Source: Bacteroidales bacterium (GTDB lineage: Bacteria; Bacteroidota; Bacteroidia; Bacteroidales; UBA4417). Taken from it: a DNA stretch of 64,000 bases. The DNA is taken from positions 81,985 to 145,984 of the forward strand of contig JADJGZ010000014.1 of assembly GCA_016707785.1 (NCBI GenBank), written 5' to 3'. The notes under the pieces were generated by a model. The model did not search any database. It was not told the DNA's origin and saw only the letters and a program-made list of their open reading frames with translations. This document shows, one piece after another, positions 19,930 to 29,097 of the stretch. Numbering within the stretch: position 1 is the first letter of the stretch; the number at the start of each line of letters is the position of its first letter. A program made the position numbers and the translations under genes.

Positions 19930-20792
19930 GGCAAGATGTGGAGATGCTGGGGCATGAGGGGGAGTCTTGGATGAAGGATGGGGAGATGAGGGGATGGGGG
20001 GATGAGGAGATGAGGAGATGTGGGGATGTGAGGATGAGGGGATGTGGAGATGAGGAGATGAGGGGATGCCCCGAAGGGGAGCTTTTGGTTCTGAGTGCTG
20101 GGTGATTAATTTTGGATGTCGGATTGTCCCGAAGGGACGCCTTTGGCGCGGAATGCGGATTTGGGATGTCTATTGTCGGATGTCTAATGTGGGATGTCTA
20201 AAGTCGGATGTCTAATTTTGGATATCGGATTGTCCCGAAGGGACGCCTTTGTCGTGGAATGCGGATTTGGGATGTCCTAATGTTAAATATTAAACACTAA
20301 ACTCTAAATCAATAAGTTAGAATTTACTTTTTCATTTAATATTTAGTGTTGATTATTTGATATTTTTTTGTCTGGAAGTTAGAATCCAATTAAATGATCT
20401 ATGTTCTATTTGAGGAGCCAGGTGTTGGGTGTTGAGTCAAAGTGCCAAGGTGCCAAGGTGCCGATGTGCCGATGTGCCGGGTGTCCTGAAGGGGAACTTT
20501 TGGCTTATTATGTATTTTACAATTTGCAATTTTCATTTTGCATTAAACTTGCTCTCCTTTTCAAAATGGGTGTCGTCCACCTATATATGTGCCATATAGT
20601 GATATTAAAAAAAGCAGCCAGTTCTAAAATTAAATCCATTACAGGAATTAATCTTGTTTAAAGTTTACCCTCCCCCAGCCCCTCCCTATAAATAGGGCGG
20701 GGAGAAACTTGCATATATTAATGGAGTTGTTTTCATGAATTCATGGAATGCGAGTTCATGAATTGGGAAAAGCGTTCTGAAAGTAGGCAGTT
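19930..20792. repeat. Non-coding repeat region (microsatellites and double-palindrome elements)
   Basis: GATGAGGAGATG-type tract at 19975-20065. Double-palindrome element at 20067-20090. Two further copies at 20127-20148 and 20231-20252 have the form TCCCGAAGGGA plus CGCCTTTGGCG, so the stem pairs are changed together; the last is degenerate in its second stem. GGATGTC/TCGGATT repeats run between them. A GTGCCAAGGTGCCGATGTGCC tract lies at 20439-20480, and a degenerate element at 20487-20505. The open frame 20401-20661 runs through these repeats and is not a gene. Confidence 0.75.
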
Positions 20793-20845
20793 CAAAAAAA
20801 ACAATCCATCAGATCAATGAAATAGATCCAACGGATTGTTTTATT
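20793..20845 (-). terminator. Terminator of the Asp-box/PKD T9SS protein gene
   Basis: Stem AACAATCC (20800-20807) with GGATTGTT (20833-20840), with further partial pairing inward, and a U-run on the minus strand (plus-strand A8 at 20794-20801). It lies about 50 bases after the stop codon at 20896. Confidence 0.8.
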
Positions 20846-20895
20846 AAAAGTTGAGTGTGGAATAGAACCTGTGATTCAATTCCAATTAACTGAGA

Positions 20896-23800
20896 CTATC
20901 TGCTGATGATAAACTGTCGGCTCCAACCGGTATGTTGGTTTTCGAGACGGAGTAGATACATTCCATTAGATAGTTTTTTGAGGTCGAGCGACTTTTTAAA
21001 TCCTTCGGTTACATTAACATTATTCTCCTGGTAAACAGTAATGTTAGAGGAATTAATGATTTTCAATTTGTAAGTACCGGCAGGCAGGTTGTTGCTTTGG
21101 ATGGAGAACCGGCCATTGTTTGGATTCGGGAACAATTCGATGGATTGAATTCCATTTGGTTCCTGCAGACCTGTGCAATCGAAGAATGTCACTTTTACAT
21201 CTTTTGAAGAAACACAGTTGTTGGCATCTGTAACAGTGATAGTATAGTTGAACTGACCAAGACCTCTGCCAACTGTATCCACTTCAATTGTTGGAGAAGT
21301 GGCACCTCCGGGTGTCCAGAGGTATGATCCTGCATTAGGGATGGTAGCATCAAAAACTACAGGCCTGTTTCCACAACTCGATGTATCATGGGTAGCGATA
21401 AATGGCAGCGCATTTACCTTTACAAGCTGGCTGGTAGAAACCAGGCATTTTGTAATGGAATCAGTAAATGAATAAGAGATGCTAAATTCACCTGCACCAG
21501 CGATAGCGGGGTCAAACACATTTCCACTAACCCCTTGTCCCTGGAAAGTTCCACCGGCAGGGGTTCCATTAAGGGTAACTGCAGGGGCAGAAACGCAGAC
21601 GGGAGCAATAGGATCAAGGCTGACAGCTGGTAAAGCTGCAATTGTAATGATATGGGAGGCAGAATTTACACAACTGTTGGCATCAGAATACGTATAGGTG
21701 AGGGTATGAACTCCGGCACCTGCAACAATGGGATCAAATGCAATTCCATTGGCAGCAACACCAGGACCTGCATAAAGTCCCCCGGCCGGTAAGCCTCCGG
21801 TAAGGTCAAATGCAGGGTCATTCCCACACACTGAATCAGACATTGAAAAGGTGACATCCGGAAGCGCATTGATGGTGAGGCTGACAGGAGTCGGAGCACT
21901 TTCACAACCGGTGATGCTTTGAGTAACATTATAGTTGTAAACACCGGGCAATGTTTTACCTGTAGCGTAAGAACTGCCACTTCCCACATAAAGCGTACCG
22001 TTGTACCATCTGAGATTTTCACCGGTAGCTGTGAGGTTGGGTACAGTTTCCCCTATACATATTACTTCGTTATTGGCAGTTGGATTAGCAGGAACAGTAC
22101 TCACTGTTATATAAGCTGTCTTTGTAATGCTATTTGAACCGGCCTGATTGGTAACGGTAAGTGTTACATCATACTCCCCAGCAGTATTATAAACAATATT
22201 GGAAGGATTTTGGGCGGTTGAAGTGGATGGGTTTCCTCCAGGGAATGACCAGGCCCAACTTGTAGGAGGCCCTGCTGAGAAATCCTGGAAATTAATTCCT
22301 TGTCCTTCGCAAGCAGCGGTATCGTTTACTGAAAAACCAGCTGTCGGGGCAACCGGAGTCAAAGCCCTGACTGTAGCAGTGCGTTTGTGTATCGGAGTTC
22401 CATTGCTGCCGGTAGTAACAATATTAAGAGTATAATCTCCGATTGGTACGGATCCATTTCCGGTGATCTGCACAGGAACGAAACCAGGGTATGACCAGAG
22501 CTTATTTCCTTCAGGATAAGAAATTGTGAATAATCCCGGAGATCCTGACATGGTTGCAGAAACAAAAACAGTATCAGAATAGAGCTTAACAGATGGAACT
22601 TTCACATTGATGATCGCAACAGGAGAAAGCGTATCTATGGCAGGTTCTGCTTTTACAGCATAATCAGGGAAATAGGCAACATAACTGCCAAAATTGTTGT
22701 CCCTGAAGTCAGTCCATGAGGCCATAGCAGTTACAGGGTTAGAGGCAATGCCATTATAATCCCCGAGGTACATGGGAGTTCCACCTCCACCGCAGCTGTT
22801 GCAATTGATTTTGAATTTTTTATTTGAAATCTTTTGATTTGGAGCAAAGGTATTTCCGTCATCGGAATAGGTACCATAGATCATACAACTATCACTGGTA
22901 GGTACGTCCCGGGTATCCATCCAGGAAATATAAAGTCGTCCGTTGGTTTTCTCGCACCAGATGGTAGGAAACCAGTTATGGTTGGCTTGGGAATTAGCAT
23001 CATCGTTTACCACTTTAGCTGCAGAGAAAGTTGCACCGCCATCATCAGAGAACCTGCAGAAGATATCAGGTTTATTACCATTTCCGGTAGGATTATTGGA
23101 TGCATATACAAGGTAGAGACGACCGCGATGAGGGCCATAGCTATTGTCACAAGCCACAAAAGGGTAGGGGCGGGTACGCATATTTTGAACGGCATTTCTA
23201 CCGCCTACCTGTGTGCCAACAGTATTGGCGTATTGTTGTGAAGATTTTAGAGTAAAGGTTTGCCCCCCGTCTGTTGATCTGTAAAATTTATAAACCGAAG
23301 CGAATGAACTTCCGGTATTAGCTACTGAGTAAACTGCTCCTCCCTGAATATCTCCGTTAGGTCCAACACAAACCATAGAGCCGGGAAGTGCGGAACCACT
23401 AAAGCTGGCAGGTGATTGCCAGGTGGCACCCAGGTCGGCACTTTTTGAAAAACTCTGGCCTGAAGAGCTGGAGTTTGTCATAATACCATAGATGAAATTT
23501 GAGTAAGGTCCACCGGTCTGGTCAGATGCAATCCAGTTCTTATCTGATCCTGCCATCGCTGTTACCGGGGTATTCCAGTTTTGACCATTATTGGCTGACA
23601 TTGCAACTTTAACACCTTGAATGGTGGATGCTCCATACATATTCTGGTAGGCCAGGTTGCCAAGGCTATCATAGGATACAACCACATCACCCCACATACC
23701 AGTCCAGCTTGGATTTGAAGCTGTCCATGTGAAACCATCATTTGTATAGTAACCTTTTCCACCTGCTGAACCTGTGGAATTCCACACTGCATAATATTGC

Positions 23801-24054
23801 AATGGATTCATTGGATTATTGGCGATACTGCATTCAGCAAAGTCCACACCAAGTTTGAAGTTGTCATAATCATCAATGGTGATCACAGTAGCCTGGATCT
23901 GATCATTATGGTAAGGGGAATAACCAGGTGCCATGATCATAGGATCACGAAACTTGTTTTCATCTTTTATAGCAGGTTGTGCAAGGAGGTTTGACAGTGC
24001 ACAGAAAAGGAGAAACAGCACCATCGGAAGGATGCGCAGAGTAGAGTTTTTCAT
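20896..24054 (-). CDS. Secreted sialidase-fold (Asp-box) protein with PKD, Ig-like and T9SS domains
   Basis: 1,052 residues. Signal peptide MKNSTLRILPMVLFLLFCALSNLLAQ. Residues ~60-480 form a sialidase-like propeller with Asp-box motifs (STDGGQTF, SDDGGATF, and weaker SADLGATW, TNDGFTW, SANNGQNW). The arginine triad and other catalytic residues of true sialidases cannot be confirmed by eye. A PKD domain (~575-655: GFSVNDTAACEGQ, YNTAGEYDVTLTVTN) follows, then Ig-like repeats with Cys-containing VCGNDPAF and APVCVSAPAV, then a T9SS type A sorting tail (IELFPNPNNGRFSI ... NGMYLLRLEN). Expected on the cell surface or released. It is transcribed alone, with its own terminator. Function may be glycan binding or hydrolysis, or purely structural. 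Confidence 0.9.
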   Translation of the reverse strand: MKNSTLRILPMVLFLLFCALSNLLAQPAIKDENKFRDPMIMAPGYSPYHNDQIQATVITIDDYDNFKLGVDFAECSIANNPMNPLQYYAVWNSTGSAGGKGYYTNDGFTWTASNPSWTGMWGDVVVSYDSLGNLAYQNMYGASTIQGVKVAMSANNGQNWNTPVTAMAGSDKNWIASDQTGGPYSNFIYGIMTNSSSSGQSFSKSADLGATWQSPASFSGSALPGSMVCVGPNGDIQGGAVYSVANTGSSFASVYKFYRSTDGGQTFTLKSSQQYANTVGTQVGGRNAVQNMRTRPYPFVACDNSYGPHRGRLYLVYASNNPTGNGNKPDIFCRFSDDGGATFSAAKVVNDDANSQANHNWFPTIWCEKTNGRLYISWMDTRDVPTSDSCMIYGTYSDDGNTFAPNQKISNKKFKINCNSCGGGGTPMYLGDYNGIASNPVTAMASWTDFRDNNFGSYVAYFPDYAVKAEPAIDTLSPVAIINVKVPSVKLYSDTVFVSATMSGSPGLFTISYPEGNKLWSYPGFVPVQITGNGSVPIGDYTLNIVTTGSNGTPIHKRTATVRALTPVAPTAGFSVNDTAACEGQGINFQDFSAGPPTSWAWSFPGGNPSTSTAQNPSNIVYNTAGEYDVTLTVTNQAGSNSITKTAYITVSTVPANPTANNEVICIGETVPNLTATGENLRWYNGTLYVGSGSSYATGKTLPGVYNYNVTQSITGCESAPTPVSLTINALPDVTFSMSDSVCGNDPAFDLTGGLPAGGLYAGPGVAANGIAFDPIVAGAGVHTLTYTYSDANSCVNSASHIITIAALPAVSLDPIAPVCVSAPAVTLNGTPAGGTFQGQGVSGNVFDPAIAGAGEFSISYSFTDSITKCLVSTSQLVKVNALPFIATHDTSSCGNRPVVFDATIPNAGSYLWTPGGATSPTIEVDTVGRGLGQFNYTITVTDANNCVSSKDVKVTFFDCTGLQEPNGIQSIELFPNPNNGRFSIQSNNLPAGTYKLKIINSSNITVYQENNVNVTEGFKKSLDLKKLSNGMYLLRLENQHTGWSRQFIISR

Positions 24055-24126
24055 TGAAAGTGTTTTTGTTTTTTTTCGGATATAAAGGTACGATTTTTTT
24101 TAGACTTTTCACTTTTATACTGATGC

Positions 24127-24160
24127 TAATCCATTTTGGTATCAACCAATCGGTGGATTA
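24127..24160. promoter_or_regulatory. Two-part palindrome in a divergent promoter region
   Basis: TAATCCA (24127-24133) pairs with TGGATTA (24154-24160), and inside it TTGGT (24136-24140) pairs with ACCAA (24145-24149). It lies in the 224-base gap between the divergent genes starting at 24054 and 24279, where an operator would be expected. Confidence 0.4.
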
Positions 24161-24230
24161 CCTGAAATGCACGGTTAAATTGAATCTTTGTCCGCTCATT
24201 TCTGGCAGGTGTTTCGATGTAATATTTCAT

Positions 24231-24238
24231 TATCTTTG
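24231..24238 (+). promoter_or_regulatory. Candidate Bacteroidota -7 box
   Basis: TATCTTTG fits the TAnnTTTG -7 consensus of Bacteroidota sigma factor promoters, 41 bases before the lipoprotein start at 24279. No TTTG -33 box is present at the ideal spacing (a TTTC lies at 24212), so this rests on the -7 box alone. Confidence 0.4.
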
Positions 24239-24278
24239 TTTCAGATAGCTTTTTTCTAACCATTTTAACCAAAGACCT

Positions 24279-24794
24279 ATGAAATTTTCCCATCTGCAGA
24301 AAGTACTAGTTTCTTTTGTATTATTTGGCCTGGTTGTGCTCTTTGCCGGTTGCCCATATTCCAGTTCTGTTCCTATCGATGAAGGGAGTCTGAAAGTTCC
24401 TGAGTACCTGGATGGTAAATGGGTGCGTACTTCGGATAAGGATTCTGAGAGCCCTACCTATTTTGAGATCAAAAAGGACGACAAGAACCATGCAACATTG
24501 ATGAAATATGAGTTTTCATCCAGTGATTCCATCTATGAAAGTACTACCTACCATCTTACATTTTCTGATGTTGATGGTGACGTATTTATGAATGCCATTG
24601 AAGAAGGTGGATCCAGCTATTCTCTTTTCAAATACATGTATGATGAAAAGACGAATGAGATCACTACTTATGAAGTAACTGATTACATAAAGGAAACCTT
24701 CAACTCTTCCAGCGAATTGAAGAGTTTTATCAGTAAGAACAAGGATGTAAGTTATTTCTATACTACTACTATTGATAATTACACCAGAATGTAG
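24279..24794 (+). CDS. Lipoprotein of unknown function
   Basis: 171 residues. The signal sequence MKFSHLQKVLVSFVLFGLVVLFAGC ends in a lipobox (LFAGC, Cys 25). The mature part is polar with alternating beta-strand character (GKWVRTSDKD, YFEIKKDDKNHATLMKYEF, YHLTFSDVDGDVFMNAIEEGG, FKYMYDEKTNEITTYEV), which suggests a small beta-barrel or lipocalin-like domain of the kind that measures or binds a ligand; I cannot assign a family. It is convergent with the purine nucleoside phosphorylase gene (24 bases between stops) and divergent from the Asp-box protein gene. A TATCTTTG -7 box lies just upstream. Confidence 0.75.
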   Translation: MKFSHLQKVLVSFVLFGLVVLFAGCPYSSSVPIDEGSLKVPEYLDGKWVRTSDKDSESPTYFEIKKDDKNHATLMKYEFSSSDSIYESTTYHLTFSDVDGDVFMNAIEEGGSSYSLFKYMYDEKTNEITTYEVTDYIKETFNSSSELKSFISKNKDVSYFYTTTIDNYTRM

Positions 24795-24818
24795 TTTTAT
24801 TTGATAATCCATTGATAA

Positions 24819-25631
24819 TTAAAGCAATGGAATCAAATCCCTAAATAGCCGGATCAGCTTTTCTTCTGCTAGTCCGGCTGTTTTTATGATATCATCAATA
24901 TCGGCAGGCAGGAGGTTATCAGGATCACATTCATCAGTGAGTACAGAAATGGCTGCACAAGGCATATTCATATGATTAGCTGTTATCACCTCAGGTACAG
25001 TTGACATACCAACGGCATCAGCTCCTATGGTTCTTAGAAACCTGTATTCAGCTCTTGTTTCAAGATTAGGACCGGAAACTGCAACATATACTCCCTGATG
25101 TAAAGGAATGTTTAGTTTTACAGCAAGATCACGTAATAGTTGATTAATTTTTTGGGAATAGGGCCGGCTCATATCGGGAAACCTGGGGCCAAGTTCATCA
25201 ATATTGCTGCCAATCAGTGGATTACCAGGCAGAAGGTTAATATGGTCATCAAGGAGCATCAGATCACCCTTGCGATAGGCTGGATTCATGGCACCGGCGG
25301 CGTTGGAAAGTAATAGCCATTTAATTCCCATAAGTTTCATCACCCTGATTGGGAATGTCACCTCCTGAAATGAATAACCTTCATAGAAATGGAATCTACC
25401 CTGCATGGCCAGCACCTTTTTATTGCCGAGATTTCCATAAATGAGTTTCCCTTTATGAAATTCAACAGTTGCTAACGGAAAATGAGGGATATCACTATAG
25501 TCAAGCTGCTGGAGGATGTCGATTTCATTGATGAGTTTACCCAGTCCGGTACCCAGTACAATTCCTATCTCCGGGGCTATCATCCCTTTATGTTGAAGAA
25601 AATCAGCGGTCTCTTTTATCCTGTTAAACAT
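24819..25631 (-). CDS. punA: Purine-nucleoside phosphorylase
   Basis: 270 residues from ATG 25631 (a TTG at 25643 adds four). Cytoplasmic enzyme that splits purine nucleosides with phosphate to the free base and ribose-1-phosphate, in purine salvage. Family marks of the trimeric (PNP/MTAP, NP-II-like) class are clear: IGIVLGTGLGKL near the N-terminus for phosphate binding, HFYEGYS, LLLSNAAGAMNPAYRKGDL, VYVAVSGPNLETRAEY, and GADAVGMSTVPEVITANH. The length is typical of the family. It stands alone on the minus strand; the gap upstream (25632-25979) has repeats only. Substrate preference within the class cannot be told by eye. Confidence 0.95.
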   Translation of the reverse strand: MFNRIKETADFLQHKGMIAPEIGIVLGTGLGKLINEIDILQQLDYSDIPHFPLATVEFHKGKLIYGNLGNKKVLAMQGRFHFYEGYSFQEVTFPIRVMKLMGIKWLLLSNAAGAMNPAYRKGDLMLLDDHINLLPGNPLIGSNIDELGPRFPDMSRPYSQKINQLLRDLAVKLNIPLHQGVYVAVSGPNLETRAEYRFLRTIGADAVGMSTVPEVITANHMNMPCAAISVLTDECDPDNLLPADIDDIIKTAGLAEEKLIRLFRDLIPLL

Positions 25632-25979
25632 AAGTTGAGTCAATGGGTTATTAATTATAGAGCTACTTTCGGAAATTTGCAGATGTAGCTAAGATACGGA
25701 ATTAGATATTCTTAAAGATGGTTTAGATTTCTCGAGTAGAAGATTGTTTAGAATTCAGGAGTCAGAATTCAAGAATCCAAGAATCCAAGAATTCAGAATG
25801 TCTTCTCTGCAGAAAAGTCGGAAAGTTAATAATGTGCACAATATTTGGAAACTATTCCGGCCCGCCTGACTGATGCTTATCCACATGAAAATTCTCACTT
25901 TATTCAGTCGGGCAGGCTTCAGAATTCTTCGGGAAATAGTATTTTTAGACATTCTCATAATTTACTCAAATTCTTCCAA
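25632..25979. other. Intergenic gap with short repeats and an imperfect hairpin
   Basis: Repeats of AGAATTC and AATCCAAG lie at 25751-25797. A 14-bp imperfect hairpin (left arm 25860-25873, right arm 25904-25917, two mismatches that would be G-U pairs in RNA) follows. No gene is seen. The apparent N-terminal extension of the DUF493 frame (from an ATG at 25845) runs through this hairpin and is judged non-coding. Confidence 0.5.
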
Positions 25980-26252
25980 TTGAATACTACTGATGCTCAA
26001 AGATTTAAGGAACAATTAGACAAGAGTGTCTCCTGGCCTTCTGTTTATATGTTTAAGATTATTTTCCTGGCCGATCACCGGAGATATGCTTTGGTTCGAA
26101 GTAAATTTCCTGATGAGGCCCGGTTTTTTGAAAAGCAATCCTCCAAGGGTAAATATATTAGTATTACAGTTAAGGAGGTGATGCTTAATGCGGATGAGGT
26201 TGTAAAACGATACCAGGAAATTTCGGAAATAGAAGGTGTACTTCTTTTGTAG
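25980..26252 (+). CDS. DUF493 family protein (YbeD-like)
   Basis: 90 residues from a TTG at 25980 (LNTTDAQRFKEQLDKS). The frame is open to an ATG at 25845, but that upstream part is low in coding character and crosses a hairpin. The visible protein matches the small DUF493 fold: a ferredoxin-like alpha/beta domain with WPSVYMFKIIF as first strand, KQSSKGKYISITVKEVM, and AIxx-type helix DEVVKRYQEISEIEGVLLL at the end. DUF493 proteins are small cytoplasmic proteins; one member (YbeD) was linked to regulation of lipoate synthesis by neighbourhood, which does not hold here. A 3' scrap of this gene is duplicated at 34101-34236. Confidence 0.8.
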   Translation: MNTTDAQRFKEQLDKSVSWPSVYMFKIIFLADHRRYALVRSKFPDEARFFEKQSSKGKYISITVKEVMLNADEVVKRYQEISEIEGVLLL

Positions 26253-27426
26253 TTGAAACAGAGTCCTAAGCAGGACTTCCAGACTTCGGACGATTAGTTC
26301 GGGTGTAATTTCTTCCTAATTGGAAACAGATTACTATGTATCCAAAAACCAACCTTATTCTTTAACCAACCTTAGTAGCAATGGTTATTTAAGGATTTAA
26401 ACCTTATTCCCTTATTAGTGTCTTACTTCTCAATTCCAAATTCGTTGATCTTCAATCGTTAATCAAAATGCTCTTGAATATGGATTGTCGACTAACAGAC
26501 CATCAGAAATCAGGACAATAGGGATTTCCTTGTATTGCCTATTGTGCCTTTCTATTGTGAACTATTGTGTCTATTGTGTTTAAGCTCATGTGCATTTTAC
26601 AATTTTTTTGAACCACAATAGGCACATAGAACACAATAGGGATTTCCTTGTATTGCCTATTGTGCCTTTCTATTGTGAACTATTGTGTCTATTGTGTTTA
26701 AAACTCATGTGCATACTGCAATTTTTTTCCTGACTTCGGACGATTAGTGCGGGTGCAATTTCTTCCATATTGGAAACAGATTGCTATGTATCCAAAAACC
26801 AACCTTATTCTTTAACCAACCTTAGTAGCAATGGTTATTTAAGGAATTAAACCTTATTCCTTATTATTTTTTTCAGGGTTTTCTGATACTTATGAAGAAA
26901 CTTATAATATTCTACTTCAAAAGTTTTTATTCGAAGATATTCATGTTGATATAGAATAAGGTAATAAGGTTAGGTAAATTAAGGGATTTCTTCTTGTTAC
27001 TAAGGTTAAGAAAACAAGATAAGGTTTTATCGACTTTTCAAATAAAAAACATGTTGTAAAAATAGCCATTTGTGCGGCAAAACTTAAAAACATTAGTTTT
27101 ATCTTATTAATAATCAGCAACTTTAAAAGTCGTTCAAGCTAAAATTCACAGACTGTCAGATTTGCCCACAAGATCGAAAATGGTTGACTGATTTGGGTTC
27201 CAATTGCCGGGCCAAGTGCCCCGAAGGGGAGCCTTTGGCTCTGGGTTAATCATTTTGGATTTCGGATTTTGGTCCGCCAGCTGGCGGATGGGTCTTGGAT
27301 TTTAGATTTTGAATTTTGCAATTTGCAATTTACAATTTGCTTTTTTCATTTTTTCATTAGTCAGGAGAGCCCTAAGCAGGACTTGATTGATCATCAGAAA
27401 GCTTTCGAAATCCATATAAAACAAAC
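26253..27426. other. 1.1-kb non-coding segment flanked by 14-bp direct repeats
   Basis: CCTAAGCAGGACTT occurs at 26265-26278 and 27371-27384, 1,106 bases apart; in the duplicated locus the same sequence occurs once (34249-34262) with no segment between. Inside lie two ~140-base direct repeats (from about 26282 and 26732, offset 450: ACTTCGGACGATTAG..., TGTATCCAAAAACC) and two ~80-base direct repeats (26514-26595 and 26632-26713, offset 118) made of CTATTGTG motifs in both orientations. A double-palindrome element lies at 27217-27240 and a GTCCGCCAGCTGGCGGA-type hairpin near 27271-27287. No open frame with coding character and no transposase. Confidence 0.75.
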
Positions 27427-27449
27427 ATCCCGACTTTTGGCCGGGACGT
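27427..27449 (-). terminator. Terminator of cassette A
   Basis: Hairpin ATCCCG...CGGGA-type around ACTTTTGGC, followed on the minus strand by TTTGTTTTAT. An outer inverted repeat GCTTTCGAA (27401-27409) / TTCGAAAGC (27449-27457) encloses it. The equivalent hairpin of cassette B is at 34304-34326. Confidence 0.65.
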
Positions 27450-27477
27450 TCGAAAGCATAAAAGTGAGGATTAATTT

Positions 27478-28977
27478 TTATGGTAAAATAGCATGAGCAG
27501 CAGCTGTGGAGTTATTGTCAACAATTGCCATATCAGATCCATCAACGATTCCGTCACCGGTTGCATCTTCCGGCACGTAACCGGTCACTGCAGCTGTACT
27601 CGAGTTATCAACAACTGCCATATCGGAGCCATCCACAATTCTGTCCTGTGTAATGTCGGCTCCATATATCGCCCAATAGCCACCTGCCATGAGTTTCATG
27701 TTGTTCCCGTAAGCTTTGGCAGCAGCATCAGTAAAATTGTAAGTGATTGCCCCCCCTGAAACTGTTAACGGAACGGCAGATGTAGTTTCAAGACTGTTCC
27801 GATGTTTCACAGTAACATAGTAAGATCCACTGAGGAAACCCGGAAAGGTTGCCGATAGGGCACCTGAAGTACTCAGGTTAACATTTGGGATGGAATAGGC
27901 AATAGTAGCATAGGATGCTGCATTGTGAAGTTCAATTGTGACCCTGTCAGCTGTAGTGCCTGGAAATTGGTCGCCACTGGCATTCTGAGCTTTCCGCATT
28001 ACTCCTCCACTATTATATAAACCTTCAAGCAGGACAGTAAGAGTAGCATTATTATTGGGGAGTACCTGGTAGCCTGTAAATGTTCCAAAAGTTGAAACGG
28101 CATTTGCGGTTAAGAGGTCGGATGCAGTATTAGTGATACTAAAATAATCAACCAAACCAGGGTTTACTCTTACGCAATAAATGGAACTTTCGGTGCCAAC
28201 CACATCAGCAGGAACATATTTGAAACTTGCATTGCAGTTAAAACCGGTTATTCCACTTTGAGTTACATCCCAGTAGCGGTTTAAGTAACTACCTCCGGGT
28301 GTTCCGGGATAAACAGCATTGGTTAGTTTTACCCCGGCGTAGCAATTGGCAGGGAAAGTGCCTGCGATAAAATTGAGAGTAACAGGCGAGTATTCAGCTG
28401 TTCCGGTATTATCGCCAACAGGAAAGACAAAGCTGCCTGGACCGGTATAAAGTTTTCGTAATTCTCCGGTACCGGTCGCAACTACCATTGCAGCTGATGA
28501 AGGAGCTCCACCAATTGCAGCTGTAGTCCCCAGGGTTAGATTATTGGCACCCAGGATAACCTGTCCAGAGGTTAAGGTAAGAGTTCCATTAATCCTGTTT
28601 TCTCCACCATTGGTCAGACCCGTTGGATTATTGAGTGTAAGGTTCTGGATTACATTGCTGCCATTAAGCGCCTGGTTTACAGTTCCTGAAAAATGCAAAG
28701 TTCCGGAGCCTACAGCATTGGCAGATGCATTTTCATTAACAAGATTTTTCTTCAAAACAACTGTACCGGCATTATCAAGGACGCCACCACTTTTAATTGT
28801 AAGGCTTTCCATCGATACGATTGTTGTTCCTGCAACTACTTTTAATGTAGTTCCGGATGTGATTACATTTTCAGCATGCAACTGGGTTATCATAATGGAA
28901 AAGAAGCACATTATTGCAGAAAAAGCAGGGAATGCTGAAAAACCAGATATTGTTTTCTTTTTGTAGAACTTTTTCAT
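27478..28977 (-). CDS. Cassette A gene 4: secreted beta-protein with dockerin-like tail
   Basis: 499 residues. Hydrophobic N-terminus with signal peptide (to HAENVITS). Residues ~40-130 are repeat-like beta structure typical of autotransporter-style beta-solenoids (SGGVLDNAGTVVL, GTLTLTSGQVILG, NNLTLGTTA). A beta domain follows (RYWDVTQSGITGFNC), then the shared C-terminal module: TVLLEGLYNSG, VTIELHNA, VTVKHRNSLET, KAYGNNMKLM, and two calcium-loop-like repeats (DITQDRIVDGSD, DATGDGIVDGSD). It ends AAAHAILP, without a T9SS tail. It is the last gene of a four-gene minus-strand cassette, 120 bases after the propeller gene, and is nearly identical to 34414-35940 over its 3' ~1.15 kb but diverged in its first ~250 bases. 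Confidence 0.88.
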   Translation of the reverse strand: MKKFYKKKTISGFSAFPAFSAIMCFFSIMITQLHAENVITSGTTLKVVAGTTIVSMESLTIKSGGVLDNAGTVVLKKNLVNENASANAVGSGTLHFSGTVNQALNGSNVIQNLTLNNPTGLTNGGENRINGTLTLTSGQVILGANNLTLGTTAAIGGAPSSAAMVVATGTGELRKLYTGPGSFVFPVGDNTGTAEYSPVTLNFIAGTFPANCYAGVKLTNAVYPGTPGGSYLNRYWDVTQSGITGFNCNASFKYVPADVVGTESSIYCVRVNPGLVDYFSITNTASDLLTANAVSTFGTFTGYQVLPNNNATLTVLLEGLYNSGGVMRKAQNASGDQFPGTTADRVTIELHNAASYATIAYSIPNVNLSTSGALSATFPGFLSGSYYVTVKHRNSLETTSAVPLTVSGGAITYNFTDAAAKAYGNNMKLMAGGYWAIYGADITQDRIVDGSDMAVVDNSSTAAVTGYVPEDATGDGIVDGSDMAIVDNNSTAAAHAILP

Positions 28978-29097
28978 AAGGAGGGATATTAAGGTATGCT
29001 TCGTTTTATTCAGTGATTGAGTTGATGAAGCAATTCACATTACTAAATTAAGTTTTTTTGTCGCTTTTTGTTCAATGTTAACTTCAAAAAGATTGAT

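Noticed and set aside
20401..20661. 86-codon open frame
   Set aside because: It is largely a translation of the GTGCCAAGGTGCC microsatellite and a degenerate palindrome element.
20896..24054. True sialidase activity
   Set aside because: Asp-box motifs mark the fold only; the arginine triad and the catalytic Tyr/Glu/Asp could not be located, so activity is not claimed.
25845..25979. Extended N-terminus of the DUF493 protein
   Set aside because: The 45 extra codons overlap an imperfect hairpin and have no family-like sequence; the TTG at 25980 gives the usual family length.
26265..27384. Insertion sequence or integron-like element
   Set aside because: No transposase or integrase frame and no terminal inverted repeats; only direct repeats were found.
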